Below, piece after piece: positions 36,837 to 46,262 of a stretch of 64,000 nucleotides of DNA (position 1 is the stretch's first letter; every line of letters begins with the position of its first letter). Made by a program: the position numbers and the translations under genes. This DNA comes from Zhongshania antarctica. Lineage in GTDB: Bacteria > Pseudomonadota > Gammaproteobacteria > Pseudomonadales > Spongiibacteraceae. The stretch covers positions 372,001 to 436,000 of the forward strand of contig NZ_JACHHW010000003.1 of the NCBI RefSeq assembly GCF_014202945.1, written 5' to 3'. A model generated the notes under the pieces. It searched no databases. It was not told the DNA's origin and was given only the letters and a program-made list of their open reading frames with translations.

Positions 36837-37754
36837 ATGAGTATTCGTTTTGACGGTAAAGTTGCCATTGTTACTGGTGCAGGCAATGGCCTTGGCCGCA
36901 GTCACGCCTTAGAGCTGGCTGCCCGTGGCGCCAAAGTCGTAATCAATGATTTGGGCGGCGCCCGCGATGGCGTTGGCGCTTCCTCCGCTGCAGCGGATGG
37001 CGTAGTCGCTGAAATCCAGGCTGCTGGCGGTGAAGCATTTGCGCACGGTGCCAATGTCGCGATTTTTAGCGAAGTCGAAGACATGGTGGCGCAGGCCATG
37101 GCGAAATGGGGCCGGGTTGATATTCTAATTAATAATGCCGGTATTTTGCGCGATAAGTCTTTCTCCAAAATGTCCATCGATGATTTTAAATTGGTGATGG
37201 ATGTTCACGTTATGGGATCGGTAAATTGCACCAAGGCCGTTTGGGAAATCATGAAGCAGCAGGGTTATGGTCGTATTGTTATGACTACGTCCTCTAGTGG
37301 TTTGTACGGCAACTTTGGGCAAGCCAATTACGGCGCGGCTAAAATGGCAGTAGTGGGCCTGATGAATACCCTTGCCATCGAAGGCGCAAAATACAATATT
37401 CATGTGAATTCTTTGGCGCCGACAGCGGCAACTCGGATGACCGAAGACATTATGCCCGCCGAAATACTGGGCATGCTGGTGCCGGAAGCGGTAACCGCGG
37501 GTGCTTTAACACTTTGCCATGATAACGCGCCAAGCCGCTTCATTCTCTGCGCAGGTGGCGGTGGTTATGCAAAATCAAGTATCTTCGAAACTGATGGTAT
37601 TTACCTTAGTCCTGAGGAGCGTAGCCCAGAAGCGGTTGCTGGCCAGTGGGATGATATTTGTAATACCAGTAATCAGGCTGAGTTAGAGTCGGGCTTCAAG
37701 CAATCTGAAAAATTTCTTCTCAAGGCCCAAGCTTTTGTGCAAGGTGCTAAATAA
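36837..37754 (+). CDS. Short-chain dehydrogenase, 3-hydroxyacyl-CoA dehydrogenase type
   Basis: The 305-residue NAD(P)-dependent enzyme resembles the dehydrogenase part of peroxisomal multifunctional enzyme 2 (HSD17B4). It has the cofactor loop VTGAGNGLGRSHALELAARGA, INNAGILRDKSFSKM, and the catalytic Ser and YGAAK (TTSSSGLYGNFGQANYGAAKM). It is about 50 residues longer than common SDRs, with the extra part at the C-terminus. It should oxidise the (R)-3-hydroxyacyl-CoA made by the MaoC hydratase, and GGAG precedes its start. Confidence 0.92.
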   Translation: MSIRFDGKVAIVTGAGNGLGRSHALELAARGAKVVINDLGGARDGVGASSAAADGVVAEIQAAGGEAFAHGANVAIFSEVEDMVAQAMAKWGRVDILINNAGILRDKSFSKMSIDDFKLVMDVHVMGSVNCTKAVWEIMKQQGYGRIVMTTSSSGLYGNFGQANYGAAKMAVVGLMNTLAIEGAKYNIHVNSLAPTAATRMTEDIMPAEILGMLVPEAVTAGALTLCHDNAPSRFILCAGGGGYAKSSIFETDGIYLSPEERSPEAVAGQWDDICNTSNQAELESGFKQSEKFLLKAQAFVQGAK

Positions 37755-37776
37755 TATTTCTAATTGAGGAATTGTC

Positions 37777-38958
37777 ATGAAAGATGCAGTAATCGTTTCA
37801 GCAGCACGTACGCCGATAGGTAAAGCTTATCGAGGCGCGTTTAATAACTTAGAGTCGCCGTCGTTAACGGCCTTCGCCATTAAGGCGGCGGTTCAGCGCG
37901 CAGGTATAGATCCCAATGAGATCGATGACTGTATTATGGGCGCGGCAATGCAGCAGGGCACCCAGACCATGAATTTTGGTCGTATCGCCGCGATGGCTGC
38001 AGGCTTGCCTGCGTCAGTGTCGGGCATGACAATCGACCGTCAGTGCGCATCCGGCTTAGTCGCGATTGCTACGGGTGCTAAGCAGATTGTGATGGATGGT
38101 GCGCCCATGCTGATTGCGGGCGGTTGCGAGTCTATATCGCTAGTCCAAAATGAACATATGAATATGCACAAGCTGGTTGACCCTGCGGCCATTGCGCACT
38201 CGCCAAATATTTATATGCCCATGCTCGATACCGCCGAGATTGTCGCCAAGCGTTACAATATTTCGCGCGAGGCCCAAGACGAGTACGCGCTGCAATCGCA
38301 GCAGCGCACGGCAGCGGCGCAGCAGGCGGGCAAGTTTGACGATGAGATTGTGCCTGTTACTGCTTCTAAGTTAGTGATGAATAAGGAAACCGGCGAAACC
38401 TCTGAAGAGAGCGTGACCCTGAATAAAGACGAGGGCAATCGTCCGTCGACCAACTTAGAAGGTTTGTCTGGCTTAAAGACGGTACGTGAGGGTGGTTTCA
38501 TTACTGGCGGTAATGCCTCACAGCTATCTGACGGTGCTGCCGCGGTAGTGATGATGGACGGCACCTTGGCATCCCAGCGTAATATTGAGCCCATGGGTAT
38601 ATACCGCGGCATGGCGGTTGCAGGCTGCGAACCCGATGAAATGGGGATTGGCCCCGTATTCGCTATTCCCAAGCTGTTAAAGCGCGCGGGTTTGAAAATG
38701 GACGACATCGGTCTGTGGGAACTCAACGAAGCATTTGCTGTGCAGGTTATCTATTGCCGCGACAAATTGGGGATTCCTAACGACCGCTTGAACGTGAATG
38801 GCGGCGCGATCTCTATCGGTCACCCTTATGGTATGAGCGGTGCGCGTATGGTCATGCACGCCCTGATTGAAGGCAAGCGTCGCGGTGTGAAGTACGTTGT
38901 CGTCAGCATGTGTGTTGGTGGTGGTATGGGTGCAGCAGGTTTATTTGAAGTCGTCTAG
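37777..38958 (+). CDS. Acetyl-CoA C-acyltransferase (thiolase)
   Basis: Cleaves 3-ketoacyl-CoA with CoA, completing one round of beta-oxidation. The 393-residue protein has the acyl-accepting Cys in [16 protein letters not shown] (near residue 90), the NEAFAVQ motif, the active-site His in [17 protein letters not shown] and the second Cys in [16 protein letters not shown]. It ends the four-gene operon and converges with dnaE2 with only 26 bases between. Length and motifs are normal. Confidence 0.94.
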   Translation: MKDAVIVSAARTPIGKAYRGAFNNLESPSLTAFAIKAAVQRAGIDPNEIDDCIMGAAMQQGTQTMNFGRIAAMAAGLPASVSGMTIDRQCASGLVAIATGAKQIVMDGAPMLIAGGCESISLVQNEHMNMHKLVDPAAIAHSPNIYMPMLDTAEIVAKRYNISREAQDEYALQSQQRTAAAQQAGKFDDEIVPVTASKLVMNKETGETSEESVTLNKDEGNRPSTNLEGLSGLKTVREGGFITGGNASQLSDGAAAVVMMDGTLASQRNIEPMGIYRGMAVAGCEPDEMGIGPVFAIPKLLKRAGLKMDDIGLWELNEAFAVQVIYCRDKLGIPNDRLNVNGGAISIGHPYGMSGARMVMHALIEGKRRGVKYVVVSMCVGGGMGAAGLFEVV

Positions 38959-38984
38959 ATCTGAGGGCTGTTCTTGGCGCTGTG

Positions 38985-41900
38985 TTAATGAAAATCATGT
39001 GACGCAGCGTCAACCCGCATAAGATGATCGTGGCGTTCAATACTGAACGCCACGACATGAATTACGGGTGTTGCATGACCCACTGCGGCTTTTTGTACGC
39101 AGCCTTTCACAATGAGCACTTGGCCTTGCAATAGGGCTTTTTGATAGTGTTCTTGTACCGCTGGCCACACAATAATATTGCTGTTGCCGGTTTCATCTTC
39201 TAGCGTTACAAACATCACCCCTGAAGCGCTGCTCGGTCGCTGTCGACAATTAACTAGCCCGCCAATACGAATAAACCGGCCGTTATCGATATGTTTTAAA
39301 TCTTCCGCACGGGCGCAATTTGCAAACAGTTTGTGGCTGCGTAGCAAGGCCAGTGGATGCCGTCGCAGGCTGAGGCCGGTATGGCGATAGTCGCTGAGCA
39401 CTTCCTCGGTTTCCACGGGGGCGCTAAGTTGAATAGTGTCATTTTGCGCGGGGTGTAAATTGCCTAGGGGCGCAGCGGCCTGCCATGCACTGATTTCCCA
39501 CAGGCTTTGATAGCGGTGCAAATTAAAACAGTGGAAGGCGTCGGCCTGCACCAGTTGTTGCCAGTATTGCTTGGCGATAGTAAACCGGGTGCAAAAATCG
39601 TCAATACTGTGGAATAAGGCTGCACGGCGTACCTGGCAAAGGTGCTCAGCGCTGCGTTTGGGTAAGCCTTTAATGAGGCGTAAGCCGAGGCGTAGGGCTG
39701 GGGCAGAAGGCTCGTCTTCGAGACGATGGTCCCAGTCGCTGTGGTTAATGCAAATAGGCCTTACTTCAATGCCGTGACGGCTGGCGTCTTGTATTAATTG
39801 CGAGGGCGAATAAAAGCCCATGGGCTGACTATTCAATAGACCGCAATAGAACGCTGCTGGGTAGTGGCATTTAAGCCAAGCAGAGGCGTAGGCGAGCAGA
39901 GCAAAACTGGCGGAGTGGGATTCGGGGAAACCGTAGGCGCCAAAGCCTTTCATTTGACTGAATAGTCGCTCGGCGAAGTCTTCGCTATAGCCGCGCTCGC
40001 GCATACCGTTGACTAGCTTGCTGCGGAATTTTCCTAAATCGCCGTTTTTGCCCCAGCTCGCCATAGCCCTGCGTAGCTGGTCGGCTTCACCACCACTGAA
40101 ACCGGCGGCGACCATCGCCAGTTGAATAACCTGTTCTTGAAAAACCGGTACGCCGAGGGTGCGTTTTAATACCCGTGCGATGGCGTCATTTTCATATTCG
40201 GCTTTTTCTAAGCCCTGCCGTCGCTGTAAAAACGGATGCACCATACCGCCTTGAATAGGGCCGGGCCTGACAATGGCAATCTGAATGACGAGATCGTAAA
40301 AGGTGCGGGGTTGTAGTCTTGGTAGCATGGTCATCTGCGCGCGGGATTCAATTTGAAAGACCCCGACGCTGTCGGCGATGCAGAGCATTTGATAGGTGGC
40401 GGGGTCTTCAGCGGGTATATCGCTGAGTTGGTGAACACTGCCGCCAGCGGAGCTGATATAGCTAAGGCTTTTACGCAGGGCGCTGAGCATACCAAGCGCG
40501 AGCACATCAATTTTCATCATACCTAGCGCTTCTAAGTCTTCTTTATCCCACTGAATAATGGTGCGCTCGGGCATGGCCGCATTTTCAATGGGTACCAAAC
40601 TGGCGATGGGGTCGCGGGTAATGACAAAGCCGCCAACGTGCTGGGATAAATGCCGAGGGAAGCCCAAGATCTCATTGAGTAAACTCATAAATTGCTGGAC
40701 TGGCAGGCTGGCAGTGTCGAATTGACTTTCTTCTAAGCGCTGAATAAACGTGTTTTTATCGTCCCACCACGCCATGTTGCCAGACAGCTTCTGCAGCAGG
40801 TAGTCGTCTAAACCCATGGCTTTGCCCACATCTCGCACAGCACTGCGCCGCCGGTAGCTGATAATGGTGGCGGCGAGGGCGGCGTGCTGGCGACCGTATT
40901 TTTTATAAATGTATTGAATAACTTCTTCGCGGCGCTCGTGTTCAAAATCGACATCAATATCGGGCGGCTCATCGCGTTCTCGGGAAATAAATCGCTCAAA
41001 TAATAATTGTCCTCGCGAGGGGTCTACCTCGGTAATAAACAGGCAGTAACACACCGCTGAATTGGCGGCGGAACCTCGGCCCTGGCAGAGAATACCTTGG
41101 TTGCGGGCAAACTGGACAATGTCGTAAACCGTTAAAAAATAATGCTCGTACTTTAGCTCGGCAATTAAGCCTAGCTCCTTTTCGAGTAGGCTTTTAACCA
41201 GTTCCGGTATGCCTGTTGGCCAGCGCCGCTGGGCGCCGTGCAAGGTGATTTCCCGCAGAAATTCACCTGCGTTTTTGTGCATGGGCACCACTTCATTAGG
41301 ATACTGATAGCGCAGCTCTGCCAGGCTAAATGTGCAGCGCTCGGCAACGGCGACGCTTTCTTTGAGTAAGTCGGCGGGGTAGTCGCGCTGCAGCAGTGGC
41401 AGTGGTTTAAGGTAGCGTTCGCTATTGGCCTGTACTTGGCTACCAAGGGCTTGCACCGAGGTATTAAGGCGAATCGCACTGAGTATGTCTTGTAAGGGCT
41501 TACGCTGGCGGCAGTGCATATGCACATTGCCACAGGCGACCATATTAATGTCGTGGTGGCGAGCAATTTGGTAGCGTTTAAAATAGTAGGGTTCAGATTG
41601 CTGCTGGCCGTGAAAGCTAACGCCGAGCCAGAGCCGATCTTTGAAATATTTTTTCAACTCGCTAGCGTGGCTCTCCGTTTCATCGGGATTAATCCAAATC
41701 GCTAAACAGTGCTGACTATAGCGGCGTACATCGCCTAAGTTTAATTGGTAGTTGCCTTTGCTGCTGTGCAGGCGGGCACGGCTGATCAGGGAACACAGCT
41801 CGGTATAGGCCTGCCGTGTTGGTGCGAGCATGACCAGATGAATACCTTCATCGAGAATGAATTCGGCGCCACAAATTAATTTAATATTGTGTTCTTTACT

Positions 41901-42083
41901 GGCGCGGTAAGCCCGCACTATGCCAGACAGTGAGCATTCGTCGGTAATCGCAATCGCGCTATAGCCCAGTTCAGCGGCGGTAGCGACTAGCTCTTGAGGA
42001 TGGGAGGCGCCCCGCAAAAAACTGAAATTGCTCAGACAGTGAAGCTCGGCGTAAGACGCGGGTGCAGGCGTTATATTAGGCAT
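38985..42083 (-). CDS. dnaE2: Error-prone DNA polymerase DnaE2 (ImuC)
   Basis: A C-family polymerase that copies damaged DNA during the SOS response with ImuA and ImuB. The 1032-residue protein has an N-terminal PHP domain (YAELHCLSNFSFLRGAS; ITDECSLSGIV), the polymerase catalytic stretch PPDIDVDFEHERREEVIQYIYKKYG, and a C-terminal OB-fold (RIGGLVNCRQRPSSASGVMFVTLEDE). DnaE1-specific C-terminal parts are absent, as expected for DnaE2. It lies four bases downstream of imuB in the same operon, which is under a LexA box. Confidence 0.96.
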   Translation of the reverse strand: MPNITPAPASYAELHCLSNFSFLRGASHPQELVATAAELGYSAIAITDECSLSGIVRAYRASKEHNIKLICGAEFILDEGIHLVMLAPTRQAYTELCSLISRARLHSSKGNYQLNLGDVRRYSQHCLAIWINPDETESHASELKKYFKDRLWLGVSFHGQQQSEPYYFKRYQIARHHDINMVACGNVHMHCRQRKPLQDILSAIRLNTSVQALGSQVQANSERYLKPLPLLQRDYPADLLKESVAVAERCTFSLAELRYQYPNEVVPMHKNAGEFLREITLHGAQRRWPTGIPELVKSLLEKELGLIAELKYEHYFLTVYDIVQFARNQGILCQGRGSAANSAVCYCLFITEVDPSRGQLLFERFISRERDEPPDIDVDFEHERREEVIQYIYKKYGRQHAALAATIISYRRRSAVRDVGKAMGLDDYLLQKLSGNMAWWDDKNTFIQRLEESQFDTASLPVQQFMSLLNEILGFPRHLSQHVGGFVITRDPIASLVPIENAAMPERTIIQWDKEDLEALGMMKIDVLALGMLSALRKSLSYISSAGGSVHQLSDIPAEDPATYQMLCIADSVGVFQIESRAQMTMLPRLQPRTFYDLVIQIAIVRPGPIQGGMVHPFLQRRQGLEKAEYENDAIARVLKRTLGVPVFQEQVIQLAMVAAGFSGGEADQLRRAMASWGKNGDLGKFRSKLVNGMRERGYSEDFAERLFSQMKGFGAYGFPESHSASFALLAYASAWLKCHYPAAFYCGLLNSQPMGFYSPSQLIQDASRHGIEVRPICINHSDWDHRLEDEPSAPALRLGLRLIKGLPKRSAEHLCQVRRAALFHSIDDFCTRFTIAKQYWQQLVQADAFHCFNLHRYQSLWEISAWQAAAPLGNLHPAQNDTIQLSAPVETEEVLSDYRHTGLSLRRHPLALLRSHKLFANCARAEDLKHIDNGRFIRIGGLVNCRQRPSSASGVMFVTLEDETGNSNIIVWPAVQEHYQKALLQGQVLIVKGCVQKAAVGHATPVIHVVAFSIERHDHLMRVDAASHDFH

Positions 42084-42087
42084 ATGA

Positions 42088-43581
42088 CTAGCCGAAAAAA
42101 CCGTGTAAAAACCAGCGCCGGTTCAGGCAGTCTTTAAACACCCAGCACAGCGCGCCGTGTTGGTGGCGGGCAATATAGTAGTCGCGGGTTTGACGCTGCT
42201 GCCACCACTGGCCGTCGAAACGTTCTGGACCTTGTAATAAATGCAGCTTGCCTTGCCAAAATAAGCCGTCGGCAGTTTCGCTGATGGCCTCTGGGGGATG
42301 GCAGAGCCAATTTGGTCGAAGTAAATCCGCGGAGTTAGGCGCTGTCGCTTGCATCGCTGGAGGCTTTAGTTTGTGCTTGCTAGGTGTTTGGCTTGCCGTG
42401 TGAGCGTCGTGAAGTATCCAGTTTAATTCCGGGAGGTGGGCGTCCTGTAAGGAAAATTGATGGCAGCGCTGGGAGCCTAGTCTCAGTCGTAGTTTGTCTA
42501 ATACTTGCGCCGTTTTTTCCTGTTGTTTGCTGCTATTTGCGGTATCGAATAATTGCTCGCTGTGTTGCTCGTTACCAATAAATTGCTCGCAGCGCAGGCT
42601 TAGCGTTTCTACCGCGCCCTGCAAACTGAGGGGTTCTAAGCGTAGCATGACCAGTTCAATGAGGCTGCGACGATCAAAATGGCGCTGACTCAGGTTCAAA
42701 GACCAGGCCTCTTTGCTCCCGTCTAAATAGTGGAACTCCCATTGCAAATCGCGATTTAGACACTGGCGCAGACGCAGATAGTGTTCCAGCTCACTGAGTA
42801 GAGCCGAAATAGGAAAACGCAGCTGCTGCTTGCTGTGCAGGCCGCCATCAAAATGGCGCTGGCCATTAAACGTGTCGGGGGGCGCAAACTTGGGCCGAAT
42901 GTCAGTCTGCTCGCCCTGTAATTTAGCCAGCGCAGTGGCGATGTCTTTACCAAAGCGGCGCTCAAGTTCGGCGCGGGGTAGGTCTTGGATATTGCCGAGC
43001 GTGCGCATGCCCATTTCTCGCAAAGTATTCAGGGTCTTGGGCGCGAGCGGTAAAAGGCTGATGGATAGTGCTTGTAGAGCTTTATTTAATTCGTCTTGAT
43101 GAAGCAGGCCTGCGGCATTCACTAACTTGGCGGGGCTGATATTTTGGTGGCTGAGCAATTCTGCCGCCAGTGGGGTGTGGGCAATCCCTAGTTGTACGCG
43201 AAGACCACGCCGCCGAAAGGCGCTAATGAATTTGCGATAGAGTCGCGCCAGGTTTTTAAACAAACGCAAAGATGCACTCAACTCTAGCAACACGGCATTG
43301 GGCGGGCAAAGGCAGACATCGCCACTGAAGCGGTAAGCCCAGAGCGCAATATTCTCTAAACACTGTTGCTCGGCCTGTAAGTCGCGAGGACGAAGTTCGA
43401 GGGCGCTACATAAACTCATTGCGCTCGACGCCGACATGCCAGCAGCGATTCCCGCTTGTTGAGCTGCATCATTCGCCATAACGATAATATTGTTATGGCG
43501 TAGTGCCAGCATGCCAGCTGAGGACTTGGCGCCGAGGGCGTCGAGTGGCAGCGCAGGCAGCCGCAGGCATAACCACAGCAT
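42088..43581 (-). CDS. imuB: ImuB, catalytically inactive Y-family polymerase-like adaptor
   Basis: ImuB links DnaE2 to the beta clamp and to ImuA in SOS mutagenesis. The 497-residue protein has the Y-family opening (LWLCLRLPALPLDAL) but lacks the catalytic acidic SxDE stretch. A helix-hairpin-helix-like part (LREMGMRTLGNIQDLPRAELERRFG) is intact, as in other ImuB proteins. The first base of its start codon is shared with the stop of imuA, a sign of translational coupling. Confidence 0.92.
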   Translation of the reverse strand: MLWLCLRLPALPLDALGAKSSAGMLALRHNNIIVMANDAAQQAGIAAGMSASSAMSLCSALELRPRDLQAEQQCLENIALWAYRFSGDVCLCPPNAVLLELSASLRLFKNLARLYRKFISAFRRRGLRVQLGIAHTPLAAELLSHQNISPAKLVNAAGLLHQDELNKALQALSISLLPLAPKTLNTLREMGMRTLGNIQDLPRAELERRFGKDIATALAKLQGEQTDIRPKFAPPDTFNGQRHFDGGLHSKQQLRFPISALLSELEHYLRLRQCLNRDLQWEFHYLDGSKEAWSLNLSQRHFDRRSLIELVMLRLEPLSLQGAVETLSLRCEQFIGNEQHSEQLFDTANSSKQQEKTAQVLDKLRLRLGSQRCHQFSLQDAHLPELNWILHDAHTASQTPSKHKLKPPAMQATAPNSADLLRPNWLCHPPEAISETADGLFWQGKLHLLQGPERFDGQWWQQRQTRDYYIARHQHGALCWVFKDCLNRRWFLHGFFG

Positions 43582-44402
43582 TAGTGAGACGGCTCGTTGC
43601 TGCCAGTCTTGCTGATTCTAACAGCGCTGTCTTGCTGCGTTGCCTTTGCGAATATAGCGGTATTGGCGAGTAAATTGATTTTGCGCAGGCCTTGGAGCTG
43701 AGTCTGTGTTTTTGCGACAGGTAGGCTGTTATAGACCGGCCATGTCACTGCGGCACTTTGCTGTAAATACAGGGCGGCGGGCCGGGCTAATTGCAGTTGC
43801 TGCCCGGCATGGCCGCCTTGCTGCTTAATGATATTAATCTGTAGGGCTTGCTGTGCGGCGCGCAAATTTAAGCGCAGGGGGGCGGGGGATATCTGCTGGG
43901 CCAAGCTCGCGGGGCGAAAATGCAGATGCCAGCACTGGCCCTCTAGGGCGGCAATGTGCAGGCGACGTAGCTGCCTATCATTCAGGTTCGGTTCACTAAA
44001 CCAGCTTAATACTGCGCTATACGCGCCGCTGCGCAGCAACTCTTCTGCTGCCCAAAGCTGATCGGCTAAGGTTTTTGGTCTGACCAACAGTTGCTTGTCC
44101 ACCGCCAAGCCTTGCGTGGCCAAGGCCGGGGTATAGGGTAAATAAGGTGGGTTTAACCACGCCATTGGTCGATCTGTGAGATGTTCGCGGAGGGCTGGAA
44201 GCAAAAGCCACAACTCACCAATACCATACTCGCCCAGTAACTCAGTGGAGCCGCTGCGGGGCCAGCCGCCGATGTACAGGGCACTATCTAGTGCGCTAAA
44301 GCCAGTGCAACGGCGATCGCTAACTGCCACCGAACTGCGGAGTTGTTGGCCTCGCCAGAGTTTGCGCTCATCGAGTAATTGATTGAGAGAGTGATTTTTC
44401 AT
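43581..44402 (-). CDS. imuA: ImuA, RecA/SulA-like accessory protein of translesion synthesis
   Basis: The RecA-related ImuA acts with ImuB and DnaE2. The protein has TGFSALDSALYIGGWPRSGSTELLG, the remnant of a RecA-type nucleotide loop, then PALREHLTDRPMAWLNPPYLPYTPALA. I start at ATG 44402 (MKNHSLNQLLDERKLWRG, 273 residues); a TTG at 44414 would add four residues. The start is 33 bases downstream of the LexA box, which should repress it. It is the first gene of the operon. Confidence 0.88.
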   Translation of the reverse strand: MKNHSLNQLLDERKLWRGQQLRSSVAVSDRRCTGFSALDSALYIGGWPRSGSTELLGEYGIGELWLLLPALREHLTDRPMAWLNPPYLPYTPALATQGLAVDKQLLVRPKTLADQLWAAEELLRSGAYSAVLSWFSEPNLNDRQLRRLHIAALEGQCWHLHFRPASLAQQISPAPLRLNLRAAQQALQINIIKQQGGHAGQQLQLARPAALYLQQSAAVTWPVYNSLPVAKTQTQLQGLRKINLLANTAIFAKATQQDSAVRISKTGSNEPSH

Positions 44403-44434
44403 AGCGCCGCACAAAATACATTAGCAGACATTTG

Positions 44435-44450
44435 CTGTATGTATATACAG
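44435..44450 (-). promoter_or_regulatory. LexA (SOS) box upstream of imuA-imuB-dnaE2
   Basis: CTGT-ATGTATAT-ACAG is a perfect CTGT-N8-ACAG palindrome of the Escherichia/Pseudomonas type. It is the expected operator of the imuABC cassette. Confidence 0.93.
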
Positions 44451-44673
44451 TATATTATGTGGTGGAAATGTCAATGCTGGATAAGATGGTGAAAATTGGC
44501 AGCTCTATAGTTTTGGTGCTTCTTGTATTTGTTGGTGATGAGGTATCTATTTTATGTCGATCACCTTTGGGTGGTTTATCATGCAGGATACGTTTTCGTT
44601 TTAGGTTGGTTTACATGAGATTGTCTTTTTGCTCCGCGCCTAGATTCATCGCGATGCCACTCAGGGGTGGTCA
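44451..44673. other. Region between SOS cassette and exonuclease gene
   Basis: A small plus-strand frame (44432-44680, 82 residues) begins inside the LexA box and has no family resemblance or ribosome site I trust. The region should hold the promoter of the exonuclease gene; GGGG lies near its GTG start. Confidence 0.3.
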
Positions 44674-46149
44674 GTGTTAGGCCATCACCGCTTTGCCTTA
44701 GTCGATCTTGAGACCACGGGTGGGCAAGCCAGTCAAGATCACATCATGGAAGCGGCGGTTCGCGTTATTGGCGGCGATGTGGATCTGGAGTGGCAGTCTT
44801 TAATTGATCCTCTTTGTTCGGTGCCTTCCTTTATTCAAGGTCTTACCGGCATCAGTAATAGTATGTTGCGGGGCAAACCACGATTTTCTGACGTGCAGGA
44901 AACCCTGTGGTCGTATTTAGATGGCGCCATTTTAGTTGCCCACAATGCCCGCTTTGATGCGGGGTTTTTGCGCGCTAATTTTGCGCGTTATGGCCGCGAC
45001 TACCGGCCTCGTGTTTTATGTACGCTGAAATTGGCGCGTACCTTGTACCCCGATTGGCCAAAGCACGGTTTGGAGGCAATCTGTGCGCGGATTGGTTTTT
45101 ACTCAGAGGTACATCACCGAGCGATGGCCGACGTAGATGCGATGAAAGCTTTTCTCGACTACGCCCGCGCCGATAAAGGCGAAGCCGTTTTTAATTTTGA
45201 AGTCGGTTTGCTGTTGGACTTGCCGGTGCTGCCGCCGTCTATTCGTCAGGCTGATATTGATGCGATTCCCTGTGAGCCAGGTATTTATCGCCTATTGGGC
45301 GAGGCGGGGGAGTTGCTGTATCTGGGCGGCGCTCGGTCTCTGCAGGAGCAGGTGCTCTCTCATTTTGAAAACGCCACTGGCGACAGTAAAGCGGCAAAAC
45401 TGGCGCGCCGAGTAGATGCCGTTCAGTGGCAGATACTGGCAGGTGAGTTATCTGCTGGCCTGCATTTAAGTGCCGCCCTTCGTCACGAAAAGCCCTTGCT
45501 ACAGCGTCGTGCTAAAGCCTTGGGTAAGCCCTGTTGCGTGCGCTTTATCACTGAAGACAGTGGCGAGCTACAACTGCGATTACGTTCTGGTTTACCCGCC
45601 AACATAGCGCAGACCGGTGAGTTGGTTGGGCTATTTCGCGAACGTAAACACGCGAAAACCCGTATTAGAGAGTTGGCGAAAGAACATCAGCTTTGTCTGC
45701 GACGTTTGGCGGTGCTTGTTGAGGGGGAGTTATGTGAGTGTGGTGCTTGCGCTTTAACTGCTGAGGGGGCAGGTGAGTCAGCAGTAGCGTCGGCGGCTGA
45801 CTTTGCTGCACGAGTGAAAGCGGCGTTTGCCGGATATTTGTATACGCCGTGGCCTTTTGCCGAGCCAGTGTTGATTCATGAGGATAATGGCGCAGGCTTT
45901 AGCGAATGCCATTTAGTGTATGACTGGCGGCATTTCGGCAGTTTTCGCTGGAACGCTGAACGTGGGCAGTTACTTGAATTAAGCGGCTCAGCTGAACCGC
46001 TAGACTTGGCTGCGGCGCGGCGTATATGTGAGCAAACCCAAGAGTTTCGCTATGAGCATTACCGCTTATTGCGTGCCTTTCAGCATAATTTAAAGTGGCA
46101 GCCATTGTCACAATTTACTGCGACCATAGGTGATGAATACACGGCGTAA
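44674..46149 (+). CDS. DnaQ-type 3'-5' exonuclease fused to a degenerate GIY-YIG domain
   Basis: Residues 1-165 of this 491-residue protein form a DnaQ-like exonuclease with its acidic residues in place: D11 and E13 in VDLETTG, D95 in HNARFDAGFL, and H149/D153 in HRAMADVD. Residues about 198-280 align with the UvrC/Cho GIY-YIG domain (PGIYRLLG, LYLGGA). The catalytic Arg of that family is Gln (Q226) and the metal Glu is Ser (S266), so this part should not cut DNA. The C-terminal 200 residues have a C-x-C-x2-C (CECGAC) and no known fold that I can name. Start is GTG 44674. A role in DNA repair beside the SOS cassette is likely but unproved. Confidence 0.85.
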   Translation: MLGHHRFALVDLETTGGQASQDHIMEAAVRVIGGDVDLEWQSLIDPLCSVPSFIQGLTGISNSMLRGKPRFSDVQETLWSYLDGAILVAHNARFDAGFLRANFARYGRDYRPRVLCTLKLARTLYPDWPKHGLEAICARIGFYSEVHHRAMADVDAMKAFLDYARADKGEAVFNFEVGLLLDLPVLPPSIRQADIDAIPCEPGIYRLLGEAGELLYLGGARSLQEQVLSHFENATGDSKAAKLARRVDAVQWQILAGELSAGLHLSAALRHEKPLLQRRAKALGKPCCVRFITEDSGELQLRLRSGLPANIAQTGELVGLFRERKHAKTRIRELAKEHQLCLRRLAVLVEGELCECGACALTAEGAGESAVASAADFAARVKAAFAGYLYTPWPFAEPVLIHEDNGAGFSECHLVYDWRHFGSFRWNAERGQLLELSGSAEPLDLAAARRICEQTQEFRYEHYRLLRAFQHNLKWQPLSQFTATIGDEYTA

Positions 46150-46262
46150 ACTCGGTCTCTACCCTTGCGCGCTAATCAGGTATAATCGCCGCCAACATAG
46201 TCGTTCTATTTAATACAGCTGCTTGCACTCGTTGCGCGGCAGCAGATCAGTGAGATTTTCTT

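Noticed and set aside
44432-44680. 82-residue plus-strand frame beside the LexA box
   Set aside because: It starts inside the operator, has no ribosome site, and is rich in chance hydrophobic codons.
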